A DNA stretch of 64,000 nucleotides from Pseudomonas flavescens. Lineage in GTDB: Bacteria > Pseudomonadota > Gammaproteobacteria > Pseudomonadales > Pseudomonadaceae. The notes under the pieces are model-generated. The model saw only the letters and a program-made list of their open reading frames with translations. It searched no databases and was not told the origin of the DNA. The position numbers and the translations under genes are program-made. Shown piece by piece: positions 24,284-33,000 of the stretch (its first letter is position 1; each line of letters opens with the position of its first letter). The DNA is taken from NCBI RefSeq assembly GCF_013408425.1, contig NZ_JACBYV010000001.1:1798001-1862000 (forward strand), written 5' to 3'.

Positions 24284-25711
24284 TCAACGCTGATTCCCAC
24301 CAGCGCTCGCTGCCGGCAGAAAATCGCGATCAGGATCGTAATCCGACTTCAGATAACCGGAGAATTCTTCGAGATCACCAACACCCAGAAGCCCCGCAGC
24401 CTGTTTGAGCTTGAAGTTATCGATGATGTAGTCATAGCGGAAATTGTTGTAGTCACGAACAGCCGCATACAGTTGGCGCTGGGCATTCAGCACATCTGCC
24501 ATATTGCGAGTCCCTACCCGCAATCCGACCTCGTTAGCCTCCAGGGACATCCTGCCGGATTTGATGGCCTGTAGCCGTGCAGCAACCTGCTCCACGCCGG
24601 CGTTGATCGCCCGATGCGAGCTTCTCGTCACGAAAACGACCTCGCGCCTGGCGTTTTCGCGGTCATCCTCGCTCTTCGCCAGAAGCTCCACCGATTGCCG
24701 TACCTGGGAGCGAGTCATGCCGCCGCTGTAGAGGGGAATGTTCAACTCGATGCCGATGCTGCTTTGCGCCACGTCATCGCGGTAGTCGCTGCGGCCAAAG
24801 TCGGATGGGTTGTTGTAGCCGAAGCTGTCGTTGTCTCCTTTTCGGTAGGAGGCGACGACATCGACGGTGGGTGCAAACCCCGCCTTGCTTTGCCTGACCT
24901 TCTCTTCAGCGAAGCTGACCGCGTGGTTGCTCGCGAGCAGGTTGAGGTTCTGCCTGGTGGCCGAGTCGACCCATACCGCTGCATCATTGGGGAATGGCGG
25001 GTTTACCGGCATGGAATGATCTACGCCATCGATATAGGCATAGTCGCGCGTGGTCAGCCGGAACAGCACATCGAAGGCCTCATCGGCGTTACGTTGAAAG
25101 ACCTTGCTGTTCGCCTTTGCCAAGTCATAGGCAGCCTGTGCGTCGAGCACATCGGTGATGCTCGCCACACCGCCCTCCAAACGTCCTTGAGCCTGTGCCT
25201 GCTGCTCCAGCAAGGCCGACTCTTCCGCACGGGAGGCAGCAAGGGCATCGAGCTGACGCAGCACTTCGAAATAGGCCTCGGCAACCCTCAGGATCAATGC
25301 CTGCTCCTTGGCTGCCAGCTCCATTTCCGCCTGGGCGACATCGGCCTGGGCAGCCTTGAGCTCGAACCAGCGATCGAGGCGAAACAGCGGCTGAGTAAGG
25401 CTTGCACGAAGTGTCGTGCCACTGCGGGAGCGAATCAGTTCCGGCTTGTCCCTGTCCAGCCGGGTCGACTCGCTGACCATCCCGGCAGTGATGCTCGGCA
25501 GCAACCCAGAACGCGCCTGAGGGGTCGCCTCGGTACGCGCCTGATACTCATGGCGTGCAGCCGACAGCTCCGCGTCGTTCAGTGCGGCCTGGGTGTACAC
25601 CGACAGCAGACTGGCCCGGGTAGCGGACTGCCCTTCGCGGCTTTGTGCGTGGCCGACCATCGAAACCAGCAGCAAGGACATCAAGCCCGCGCGCGCAACG
25701 AAATATCTCAT
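24284..25711 (-). CDS. TolC-family outer-membrane channel protein of the type I system
   Basis: A 475-residue outer-membrane efflux protein. The ATG at 25711 is used because AAGGA lies 6 bases upstream; a TTG one codon earlier is the only alternative. The signal peptide is MRYFVARAGLMSLLLVSMVG with cleavage near GHAQS. The body has the two-fold TolC repeat: LTQPLFRLDRWFELKAAQAD, then AQGRLEGGVASITDVLDAQA in the first half, and IELNIPLYSGGMTRSQVRQS, then GLRVGTRNMADVLNAQRQLY in the second. It forms the channel through which the RTX proteins leave the cell. It is the first gene of the operon, and its promoter lies in the 370-base gap before the LuxR gene at 26081. Confidence 0.93.
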   Translation of the reverse strand: MRYFVARAGLMSLLLVSMVGHAQSREGQSATRASLLSVYTQAALNDAELSAARHEYQARTEATPQARSGLLPSITAGMVSESTRLDRDKPELIRSRSGTTLRASLTQPLFRLDRWFELKAAQADVAQAEMELAAKEQALILRVAEAYFEVLRQLDALAASRAEESALLEQQAQAQGRLEGGVASITDVLDAQAAYDLAKANSKVFQRNADEAFDVLFRLTTRDYAYIDGVDHSMPVNPPFPNDAAVWVDSATRQNLNLLASNHAVSFAEEKVRQSKAGFAPTVDVVASYRKGDNDSFGYNNPSDFGRSDYRDDVAQSSIGIELNIPLYSGGMTRSQVRQSVELLAKSEDDRENARREVVFVTRSSHRAINAGVEQVAARLQAIKSGRMSLEANEVGLRVGTRNMADVLNAQRQLYAAVRDYNNFRYDYIIDNFKLKQAAGLLGVGDLEEFSGYLKSDYDPDRDFLPAASAGGNQR

Positions 25712-26080
25712 CAACGATCCTTGTCAAATTGCCATCATGAGCGGGCATGGTGGCGAATCCTAAGAGATCGGTGGATTACGTCAAGATGAAAAATCTCGAG
25801 TCAGGAGCTGGCTCAAGTTTATGGCCCGTTTTTTAAGCGCCTCAACGATTCGCAGAGGTCGTCCTATCGTATTGTCGAGGCATCTCCAGGTGCCGCGTAA
25901 CATGATTCGGTCACACATGGGCCGCTATCCTCACCAAGGCGCATCTGCACGCAGCCCCTATTTCCCGCAGTGATTTCTTCAGGGCTTCATCCTGCCAAAT
26001 GCGTCGCAAAAAAATGTGACCGCACAGTCATTTAATCATCTAAAAGTAAATATGCGTTCTAACGTTATGGGTGATACCCA
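25712..26080. other. Divergent intergenic region between the secretion operon and the LuxR gene
   Basis: About 370 bases that must hold the promoters of the type I secretion operon (minus) and of the LuxR-type regulator (plus). The last 50 bases before the regulator are AT-rich (TCATTTAATCATCTAAAAG). No convincing operator palindrome was found and no gene fits. Confidence 0.45.
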
Positions 26081-26722
26081 ATGCCTCATTCGCTACTTCC
26101 GCAAATCGGCAGAACCATTGCCACCATTGGCAGCAATCAGTTCACCATTGCCCTTCACGGCCTGATTGCGGCGAAGCTCAGCGTGGATGCGATTCACTTC
26201 CAGTCGGAGGCCACCCTCCCCTCGGCCATCGAGTCGGCGCAGTCGCTGGACGATGTAATCACCTCCAATTGCGGTGAATCGGCGGCCGATGACGCCTCTA
26301 AGCTCTGCCTGGAAGAAACCACCGAGAACTTCCGGCATCGCATCGTGCTGTTGCGCAAGGCGCCAATGTTCAGCGAGCAGGAGAGCACTCAGTTGAAGCA
26401 CCTGGCGCCGCTGCTTTTTTCGTTGCTCGAACAGCACCTGCAAGCCCACCGACGCCGCGTCGACGTTTCAACGAGCATCGAATACCGCTTTCGAGAGCGC
26501 CTGCGTGAAACCGGCATGAAGCTTTCCGAGCGCGAGCAGCAGGTTTGTCTTGGCCTGCTTGCCGGTCATACCGTGCCGCAACAGGCCGAGCAACTGACAC
26601 TCACGGTCAATACCGTCGGCAGCTACATGCGCAGGGCCACGGCCAAGTTGGGAATAAGCGGCCGAAATGCCCTGATGCGCTGGCTGTACGACTCGCCCGA
26701 GGACATGGCATCGGCCAATTGA
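26081..26722 (+). CDS. LuxR-type regulator at the macB end of the lipopeptide cluster
   Basis: A 213-residue regulator. The C-terminal 65 residues form a LuxR/FixJ helix-turn-helix: LSEREQQVCLGLLAGHTVPQ, then NTVGSYMRRATAKLGISGR. The N-terminal part (residues 1-140) does not look like an acyl-homoserine-lactone-binding or receiver domain. This is the usual build of the LuxR-type regulators that flank Pseudomonas lipopeptide clusters and activate the NRPS genes. An in-frame stop lies just upstream of the ATG at 26081, which fixes the start; the ribosome-binding site is weak. It converges on macB with a 28-base gap. It is related in plan to the regulator at 57461 but clearly diverged from it. 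Confidence 0.88.
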   Translation: MPHSLLPQIGRTIATIGSNQFTIALHGLIAAKLSVDAIHFQSEATLPSAIESAQSLDDVITSNCGESAADDASKLCLEETTENFRHRIVLLRKAPMFSEQESTQLKHLAPLLFSLLEQHLQAHRRRVDVSTSIEYRFRERLRETGMKLSEREQQVCLGLLAGHTVPQQAEQLTLTVNTVGSYMRRATAKLGISGRNALMRWLYDSPEDMASAN

Positions 26723-26750
26723 TGCCCCTTGCCTGCGCTGGCCAACGGCA

Positions 26751-28748
26751 TCAGTCACGGGCCAGGGCGTTGATCGGATCGAGCCTGGAGGCATTGCGTG
26801 CTGGCACGAAACCGAACAGCACGCCGATCAGCGTCGAGCAGGCGAACGCCGTTATCACTGACTGGGGGGAAAACACCATTTCCCATTGCCTGAAGAACAG
26901 CGTGAACAGATAGCCGATCCCGTAGGACAAGGCGATGCCTATGACCCCGCCGATCAGGCAGACCATGATCGCCTCCACCAGAAACTGCTGACGAATGTCC
27001 GACTGCCTCGCCCCCACGGCCATGCGGATGCCGATCTCCCGGGTACGCTCGGTCACCGAAACCAGCATGATGTTCATCACGCCGATGCCGCCGACCACAA
27101 GCGAGATCACCGCGATCAACGACAGCAGCAGGGTCAGCGAGCGGCTGGTCTTGTCCACGGTCTGCATCACGCTGTCCAGGTTATTGGTGAAGAAGTCCTT
27201 GGTGCCGTGGCGCTGCAGCATCAGCGCGTTGATGCGTTCCTCCACTGCCTTGCTGGGCATGCCGTCCTTGACCCGTACACTGATACTGTCCAGGTGCCGC
27301 TGGCCCAGTACGCGCCCGGCAGCCGTCTCGTAGGGCATCCAGAAATTGAGGGTGTTGCCGGCGATGAACAGGTTCTTCTGGTCGGCGGTGACACCGATCA
27401 CCGTGCACGGCAGTTGGCCGACCAGAATCACCTGGCCGAGTGGGTTCACATCGGCGCCGAACAGACGCTGTGCGGTGTTGTGGTCGAGCACCACGACCTG
27501 AGCCTGGCGCCGGGCATCCTCGTCGCTGAAGCTGATGCCGGCGGCGAGCCGCAGGTTGCGCACCTGGAAGTAGCGGCTGCTGACTCCATTGAGCTGGGCG
27601 TCGACGTCCAGGTTGCGGTAACGCAACAGCATGCTGCGGCCCACCACCGGCGTAGCGCTGTCGACGTAATACAGTTGATTGAGCGCCGTGACGTCGGCGG
27701 GCAGCAGCGTCTCGATCGACTTGGCCCGGCTATCGCCGAAGTTGCTGCCCGCATAGATATCGATGGTGTTGCTGCCGATGGCCTGGATGTCCTTCAGCAC
27801 GTAGCGCTTGGCGCCTTCGCCGATGGCAGAGATCGACACCACGGAGGTGATGCCGATGATGATCCCCAGCATGGTCAGCAAGGTGCGCATGCGATGCGAG
27901 ATCAGCGCTATCCAGGCCATGGCGAAGGCTTCGCGAAACAGCCCCAGGCTCGCGACCCAGCCGCGCCGGGGCGCTGCCTGGATCTGCTGCAGCGGCGCCT
28001 CGCGAACGCCGGGAGCATGGCGCCGGTCGCTGACGATCTGCCCGTCACTGACCTCGATCACCCGCTCGGCGTGCTCGGCGATCTTCGGGTCGTGGGTGAC
28101 CAGTATCACCGTGTGCCCGGCAGCGTGCAGCTCGCGCAGGATGCTCATCACCTCACGCCCGCTGGCGCTGTCCAGCGCACCGGTAGGCTCATCGGCGAGT
28201 ATCACCTGACCGCCGTTCATCAGCGCTCTGGCGATGCTCACCCGTTGTTGCTGGCCGCCGGAAAGCTGGCTCGGCCGGTGCTCCAGATGGCCACCCAGCC
28301 CGAGCCGGGTCAGCAGCGCCTCGGCGCGCTGGTCCCGTGCCACCTGCGGCGTACCGGCATAGACGGCCGGGATTTCCACGTTGCGAACCGCATCCAGGTG
28401 GGGCAGCAGGTGGTAGCGCTGAAAGATGAAGCCGAAGTGGTCACGGCGCAGTGCCGCCAGGGCGTCATCGTCGAGCGAGCGCGTCTCCTGCCCCTTGACC
28501 TGATAGCTGCCTGCGCTGGCGTGGTCCAGGCAACCGAGAATGTTCATCAGGGTCGACTTGCCCGAGCCGGAGGCACCGATGATCGCCACCAGTTCACCGG
28601 CATGAATATCCAGATCGATGCCGCGCAGCGCGCTGAATTCACGGTCACCGGCCATGAAGCGTCGACTCAGGTTCCTGAGCCGCAGCAGCGGTACGCCGGC
28701 GTCCACCGGAGGGTTTTCGAGCGGCAGCAGATCGACCTTCTGGTTCAT
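26751..28748 (-). CDS. macB: MacB-type ABC exporter (ATPase-permease fusion)
   Basis: A 665-residue inner-membrane protein. The N-terminal ATPase has Walker A GASGSGKST, signature LSGGQQQRVSIARAL, Walker B VILADEPTGALD and H-loop VILVTHDP. The C-terminal permease has a first helix near residue 300 (RTLLTMLGIIIGITSVVSIS), a large periplasmic domain, then three helices near the end (LLLSLIAVISLVVGGIGVMN, EAIMVCLIGGVIGIALSYGI and a last one). This is the MacB/FtsX layout. MacAB pairs next to Pseudomonas NRPS genes export the lipopeptide, and here the genes follow the NRPS in the same direction. The start codon lies 2 bases after the macA stop. A general drug or siderophore role is possible, but the context favours lipopeptide export. 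Confidence 0.93.
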   Translation of the reverse strand: MNQKVDLLPLENPPVDAGVPLLRLRNLSRRFMAGDREFSALRGIDLDIHAGELVAIIGASGSGKSTLMNILGCLDHASAGSYQVKGQETRSLDDDALAALRRDHFGFIFQRYHLLPHLDAVRNVEIPAVYAGTPQVARDQRAEALLTRLGLGGHLEHRPSQLSGGQQQRVSIARALMNGGQVILADEPTGALDSASGREVMSILRELHAAGHTVILVTHDPKIAEHAERVIEVSDGQIVSDRRHAPGVREAPLQQIQAAPRRGWVASLGLFREAFAMAWIALISHRMRTLLTMLGIIIGITSVVSISAIGEGAKRYVLKDIQAIGSNTIDIYAGSNFGDSRAKSIETLLPADVTALNQLYYVDSATPVVGRSMLLRYRNLDVDAQLNGVSSRYFQVRNLRLAAGISFSDEDARRQAQVVVLDHNTAQRLFGADVNPLGQVILVGQLPCTVIGVTADQKNLFIAGNTLNFWMPYETAAGRVLGQRHLDSISVRVKDGMPSKAVEERINALMLQRHGTKDFFTNNLDSVMQTVDKTSRSLTLLLSLIAVISLVVGGIGVMNIMLVSVTERTREIGIRMAVGARQSDIRQQFLVEAIMVCLIGGVIGIALSYGIGYLFTLFFRQWEMVFSPQSVITAFACSTLIGVLFGFVPARNASRLDPINALARD

Positions 28749-28750
28749 GC

Positions 28751-29899
28751 TCAGCTCCCGGCCACGATCGCCTGTGGATCGGCGATCACCACGCGCTCGC
28801 CCTCCTCGAGCCCACTCAGGATCTCGACCTGGACCTTGTTGTTGATGCCGATGGTGACCTGGCGTGGCTGCGCGAAGCCCTGGGCATCCAGCACCCGGAC
28901 GGTGTGGGTACCGTCGCCGTTGCCGGCTCCGAGCGCCGCGACCGGCACGTTCAAGGCATTGCTGGAGGTGTCGAGGACGATGCGCACCTGGGCGGTCATG
29001 CCGATACGCAGACGCTGATCGGGGTTGGGGACGTCGAACAGCGCGTTGTAGAAAACCGCCGCGTTCTTTCGCGCCGAGGTGTTGTTCTCGGTTTCCAGGT
29101 AGTCCTGGGGAGCTGGTTCGGTGCCGCGCAAGGTGGCGTAATAGCGCTTGTCGTCGCCCAGGATGGTGAAATACAACGGCTGCCCCGGGTTGATGTGGAT
29201 GACATCGGCTTCCGATACCTGGGCCTTGATGGTCATGTTGTCCAGGTTGGCGAGCTTGAGCAGCACCGGCACCATTTGCTGGGCGATCACCGTCTGACCT
29301 TCCTGAGTCACGATGCCCACCACCTCGCCATCGATGGGCGCGACGATGCGCGCGTAGCCAAGGTTCACCTTGGCGGTATCGATCTGCACCTGCGCGCTCT
29401 TGATCTTCGCGTCGAGCGATCCGAGGTTGGCCTCGAGCACGTCGTAATCGGACTCGGCCTTCTCGAAATCCTGGCGCGACACGGCCTGGTCAGCCTGCAG
29501 TTGCCGATAGCGCTCGTACAGTCGCTTGGCCTGTTTCACCTGCGCCAGGGTCGAACGCCGTTCGGCCTGCAGTTGTTCCTCGTCGACCTCAGCCTGACGC
29601 AGGGTATTGCGCAAGACCAGCGGGTCTATCTGGGCCAGCCACTGGCCCTTTTGCACCTTGTCGCCCAGTTTCACCTTGAGCGACATCAACTGCCCGGAAA
29701 CCTGGGCGCCCACATCCACCTGCCTGACGCCCTCCAGTGCCCCGGTGGCCAGCACGGCATCCTCGATGTCGCCACGGCTCACCTCGGCACTGATGTAACT
29801 CGGCGGCTTGGCGGGTGAGCCGATGGCGTACAGCCCAACGCACCCTGCCAGCAGCAATGCCCCCAGCCACCCCATACGACGCATTCTCGATTTGCTCAT
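28751..29899 (-). CDS. macA: MacA-type periplasmic adaptor
   Basis: A 382-residue membrane fusion protein that partners MacB. The start at 29899 (MSKSRMRRMGWLG) has AAGGA just upstream; the frame stays open 24 more codons without family features. An N-terminal membrane anchor (GWLGALLLAGCVGLYAIG) is followed by DIEDAVLATGALEGVRQVDV, the lipoyl half-motif VSGQLMSLKVKLGDKVQKGQ, a coiled-coil hairpin (about residues 90-160), the second lipoyl half with ARIVAPIDGEVVGIVTQEGQ, and the beta-barrel (VSEADVIHINPGQPLYF). It lies 146 bases after the NRPS stop at 30046 and directly before macB, so the export pair is probably read with the NRPS operon. Confidence 0.93.
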   Translation of the reverse strand: MSKSRMRRMGWLGALLLAGCVGLYAIGSPAKPPSYISAEVSRGDIEDAVLATGALEGVRQVDVGAQVSGQLMSLKVKLGDKVQKGQWLAQIDPLVLRNTLRQAEVDEEQLQAERRSTLAQVKQAKRLYERYRQLQADQAVSRQDFEKAESDYDVLEANLGSLDAKIKSAQVQIDTAKVNLGYARIVAPIDGEVVGIVTQEGQTVIAQQMVPVLLKLANLDNMTIKAQVSEADVIHINPGQPLYFTILGDDKRYYATLRGTEPAPQDYLETENNTSARKNAAVFYNALFDVPNPDQRLRIGMTAQVRIVLDTSSNALNVPVAALGAGNGDGTHTVRVLDAQGFAQPRQVTIGINNKVQVEILSGLEEGERVVIADPQAIVAGS

Positions 29900-30045
29900 G
29901 ATTCCTTCACAGCCGTGTGAGGACATCGCCCGAACAGGCGCGGGCGACGTCAGATTCTCGATAGCGGCCACCCTCGCCCTGCGCTGGATTCGGCGCAGGG
30001 CATGGGCAGGCCGTCAGCTCATTTGCCCAGCCCGGACCCACCCGG

Positions 30046-33000
30046 TCATGACAGGGCCTCCTCGATACCGCTGGCTTGCGTCTCGTACCACCAGGCGGCG
30101 AGGCTGTAAGCATCCGGGGCCTTGAGGATGCTGAAATGGTCACCCGGGCCGTGCCACAGGCTCAGCTGTGGCAGCAACTGCCCCCAGGCGGCTGCGGCGC
30201 CCGCCTGCGCGAGACGATTCGCCAGCGCATCGAGGCTCGGGTCGGCCACCTGAACCAGGTTCACCGCGCCGCCGTAACCGCCAGGCTGTGGCCGATAGGC
30301 GCTACGCAGGGCACTGCCGAAGGTACGCACGATGCCCTGCAGAGCCTGGGCAGCGAATCGGGACGGCAACAGACCGACCCCGACCATGGCCTCTTCCAGT
30401 AGACGCATCTGCGTACCGTCGTCATGGCTGGCGAACGCCTGCGTACACAGGCCCAGGGACTTGCCGCTGGACAGCTGCAACGCTTCGATCAGGCGTTCCA
30501 GTACCGCCGTGCTGGTGTAGGCCTTGCTGTAGCGGACATCGTCGTCCGGCGCTTCGCTGTCGATCAGCGTCAGCGAACTGACCTGCCGGCCCTTGGCCTC
30601 CAACTGGCAGGCCAGGGCATGGGCGACCCAACCGCCGAACGAGTGCCCCACCAGATGCAGCGGCCCCTGCGGGTAGTGGGCCTCCAGCGCCGCCAGGTAA
30701 TGGCGAGCGGCAGCTTCCACCCGGCTGTGCGGCAGGCTGCGTCCGTCCAGTCCTCGCGCTTGCAGGCCATGGATCGGCCAGTCGCCGCCCAGTGCCTCGG
30801 CCAGGCCGATGAAGCTGGTCACGCTGTCACCGGCGCCGGGCACGCAGAACAGTGGGGTGCGTTCGGCCTTGCCACTCTGGATCGCCAGCAGCGTCGCATG
30901 GGGCTCGCTATCGGGCCGTTGCTGCGATGCGCCGCGCAGCGCGTCGCCCAGCACCTGGGCGAGCACTGCGACGTGGGGCGCACGCATCAGGCTCATGTGA
31001 TCCCCCGGCACGCTCACACGCTGAAGGTACGGCGCAGGCAGTACCGCCTCCCAGCCGTTGCAGGCGCTGGCCTGCGCCGGAGCCTGTTCGCGCTGCTCGG
31101 CACAGAACAGGTGTACCGGCAGAGCGAGAGGTTGCAGTTGGTAATGGGCCAGGGCATGTCCGTGGGCCACTTCGCGCGCCAGGAAATGCCGCAGATCCCG
31201 GTCGCTGGCCTGAGCCAGCTCGTCGTAGAGCAGTTGCTCGTGGCGACACGCCTGCAGCAGCTCATCGAAAGCAGGCAGCACCGCTCTGGCCTGCCAGGCC
31301 GCCAGGCGTACCTGGGCAGCGGCCCCCGTCTCGCCCTGGGCCTGCCAGTGCGCCTGGCAATGGGCGAGCAGATGGCGCTGGAGCGCATCCGGCCCCTGCC
31401 AGCGCGCCTTGCCCTGATCGGTCAGGCGCGGAATGTAGCTGTCGATCAGGCCAACGAAACCGACCTCTTCGTCCATGCCAGCCAGTTGGCTGGCGACCTC
31501 GTAGGCCAGCACGCCACCGAACGACCAGCCGGCGACGCGATACGGGCCCCTGGGCTGCACGCTACGCATCAACTCGATGAACCGCGCGGCCAGGCATTCG
31601 ATGGTGTTCAGCTGCGGGGCGCCCAGGGCGATGCCCGGCAGGCCGTAGATCGGAAACTCACCGCCCAGATGCTGACCCAGCACCGGGAAATAGGCGTCCA
31701 GGCCGGTGAAGTCGTGAAACAGGAACAGCGCCGGCTCGTCACCGCCAGCCCGTACCTCGATCAGCTCACGCACCGACACCGCGGCCGGGCGCTGTTGCAG
31801 CAGTTCGGCCAGCGCCGCGATATCAGGCCGCTGGAACAACTCGGCCAGGGTCACTGGCAGCCCAGCGTCCTGCATCAGGCTGACCAGACGGATGGCCGAC
31901 AGCGAGTGCCCGCCCAGCTCGAAGAAGTTGTCGCGACGACCGACCGGGCCGACCTCCAGCACTTGCGTCCAGAGCTCGGCCAGACGCTGTTCGAGTGCGC
32001 TGCCCGGTGCCTCGTAGCCACCGGTTGTCGCGTTGTGCGCAGCCAACTCGGGCAGTGCGCGACGGTCGACCTTGCCGTTCTGGGTCAGCGGCATGGCGTC
32101 CAGGCCCATGTAGAACGCTGGCACCATGTATTCCGGCAGGCGCTCCAACAGGTGGCTGCGAATCGCCGAGCCCTCCAGCGCCGGGTCACGACGGGTGAAG
32201 TAGGCGACCAGGCGCACCGCGTCGTCCTCCATCTGCTGGGTCACGACTACGGCCTCACCGATACCGGGGCACTGCGCCAGGTGCTGCTCGATTTCGCCCA
32301 GCTCGATACGCACGCCACGGATCTTCACCTGATCGTCGTTGCGTCCCAGATAATCCAGGGTGCCGTCATCCAGCCAGCGCACCAGGTCGCCGCTGCGGTA
32401 CATGCGCGCGTCAGGCTGGGTGACGAAGGGGTCATCGAGGAAGCGCTCGGCGGTCAGTTCCGCGCGGTTCAGGTAACCCCGCGCCACCCCCGCACCGCCG
32501 ATGTACAGCTCGCCCGGAACGCCGACCGGGACAGGCTGACAACGCGCATCGAGCACATACAGGCGCGCATGGAACACCGGCTTGCCGATGTGCAGCACGC
32601 CACCAGGCGCCATCACTCCGGAGCTGGCCACCACCGTGGCCTCGGTGGGCCCGTAGTTGTTGATCACCGCAAAGCCGGGGTCACGGGGGAACTGGCGCAG
32701 GCGGTCACCGCCGATCAGCAGGGTGCGCAGCGTCGGGTGACGCAACTCGCGACTGAATGCGTACTCGGCCACCGGCGTGGGCAGGAAGGCCACCTGCAGC
32801 GGCTGCGCCTGCCACCAGTCGAGCAAGGCGTCGAGCTGTTCGTTGCCGATATGCGCTGGCGGCAGGTGCAGGGTCGCCCCGGCGCAGAACGCTGGCCAGA
32901 CTTCCCAGGCCATGGCGTCGAAGCCGAAGCCGGCGACGCTGGCAGTTTGGCTGCCAACCTTCAGGTCGAAGGCCTGGCAATGCCAGTCCACCAGGTTGTT

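Noticed and set aside
26886..29018. Long + strand frame opposite macA/macB
   Set aside because: Same antisense effect; no domain content, while the minus strand encodes complete MacA and MacB.
30046..31800. Tandem thioesterases as evidence for a cyclic product
   Set aside because: Tandem thioesterases also end synthetases of linear lipopeptides, and no residue able to close a lactone is predicted here.
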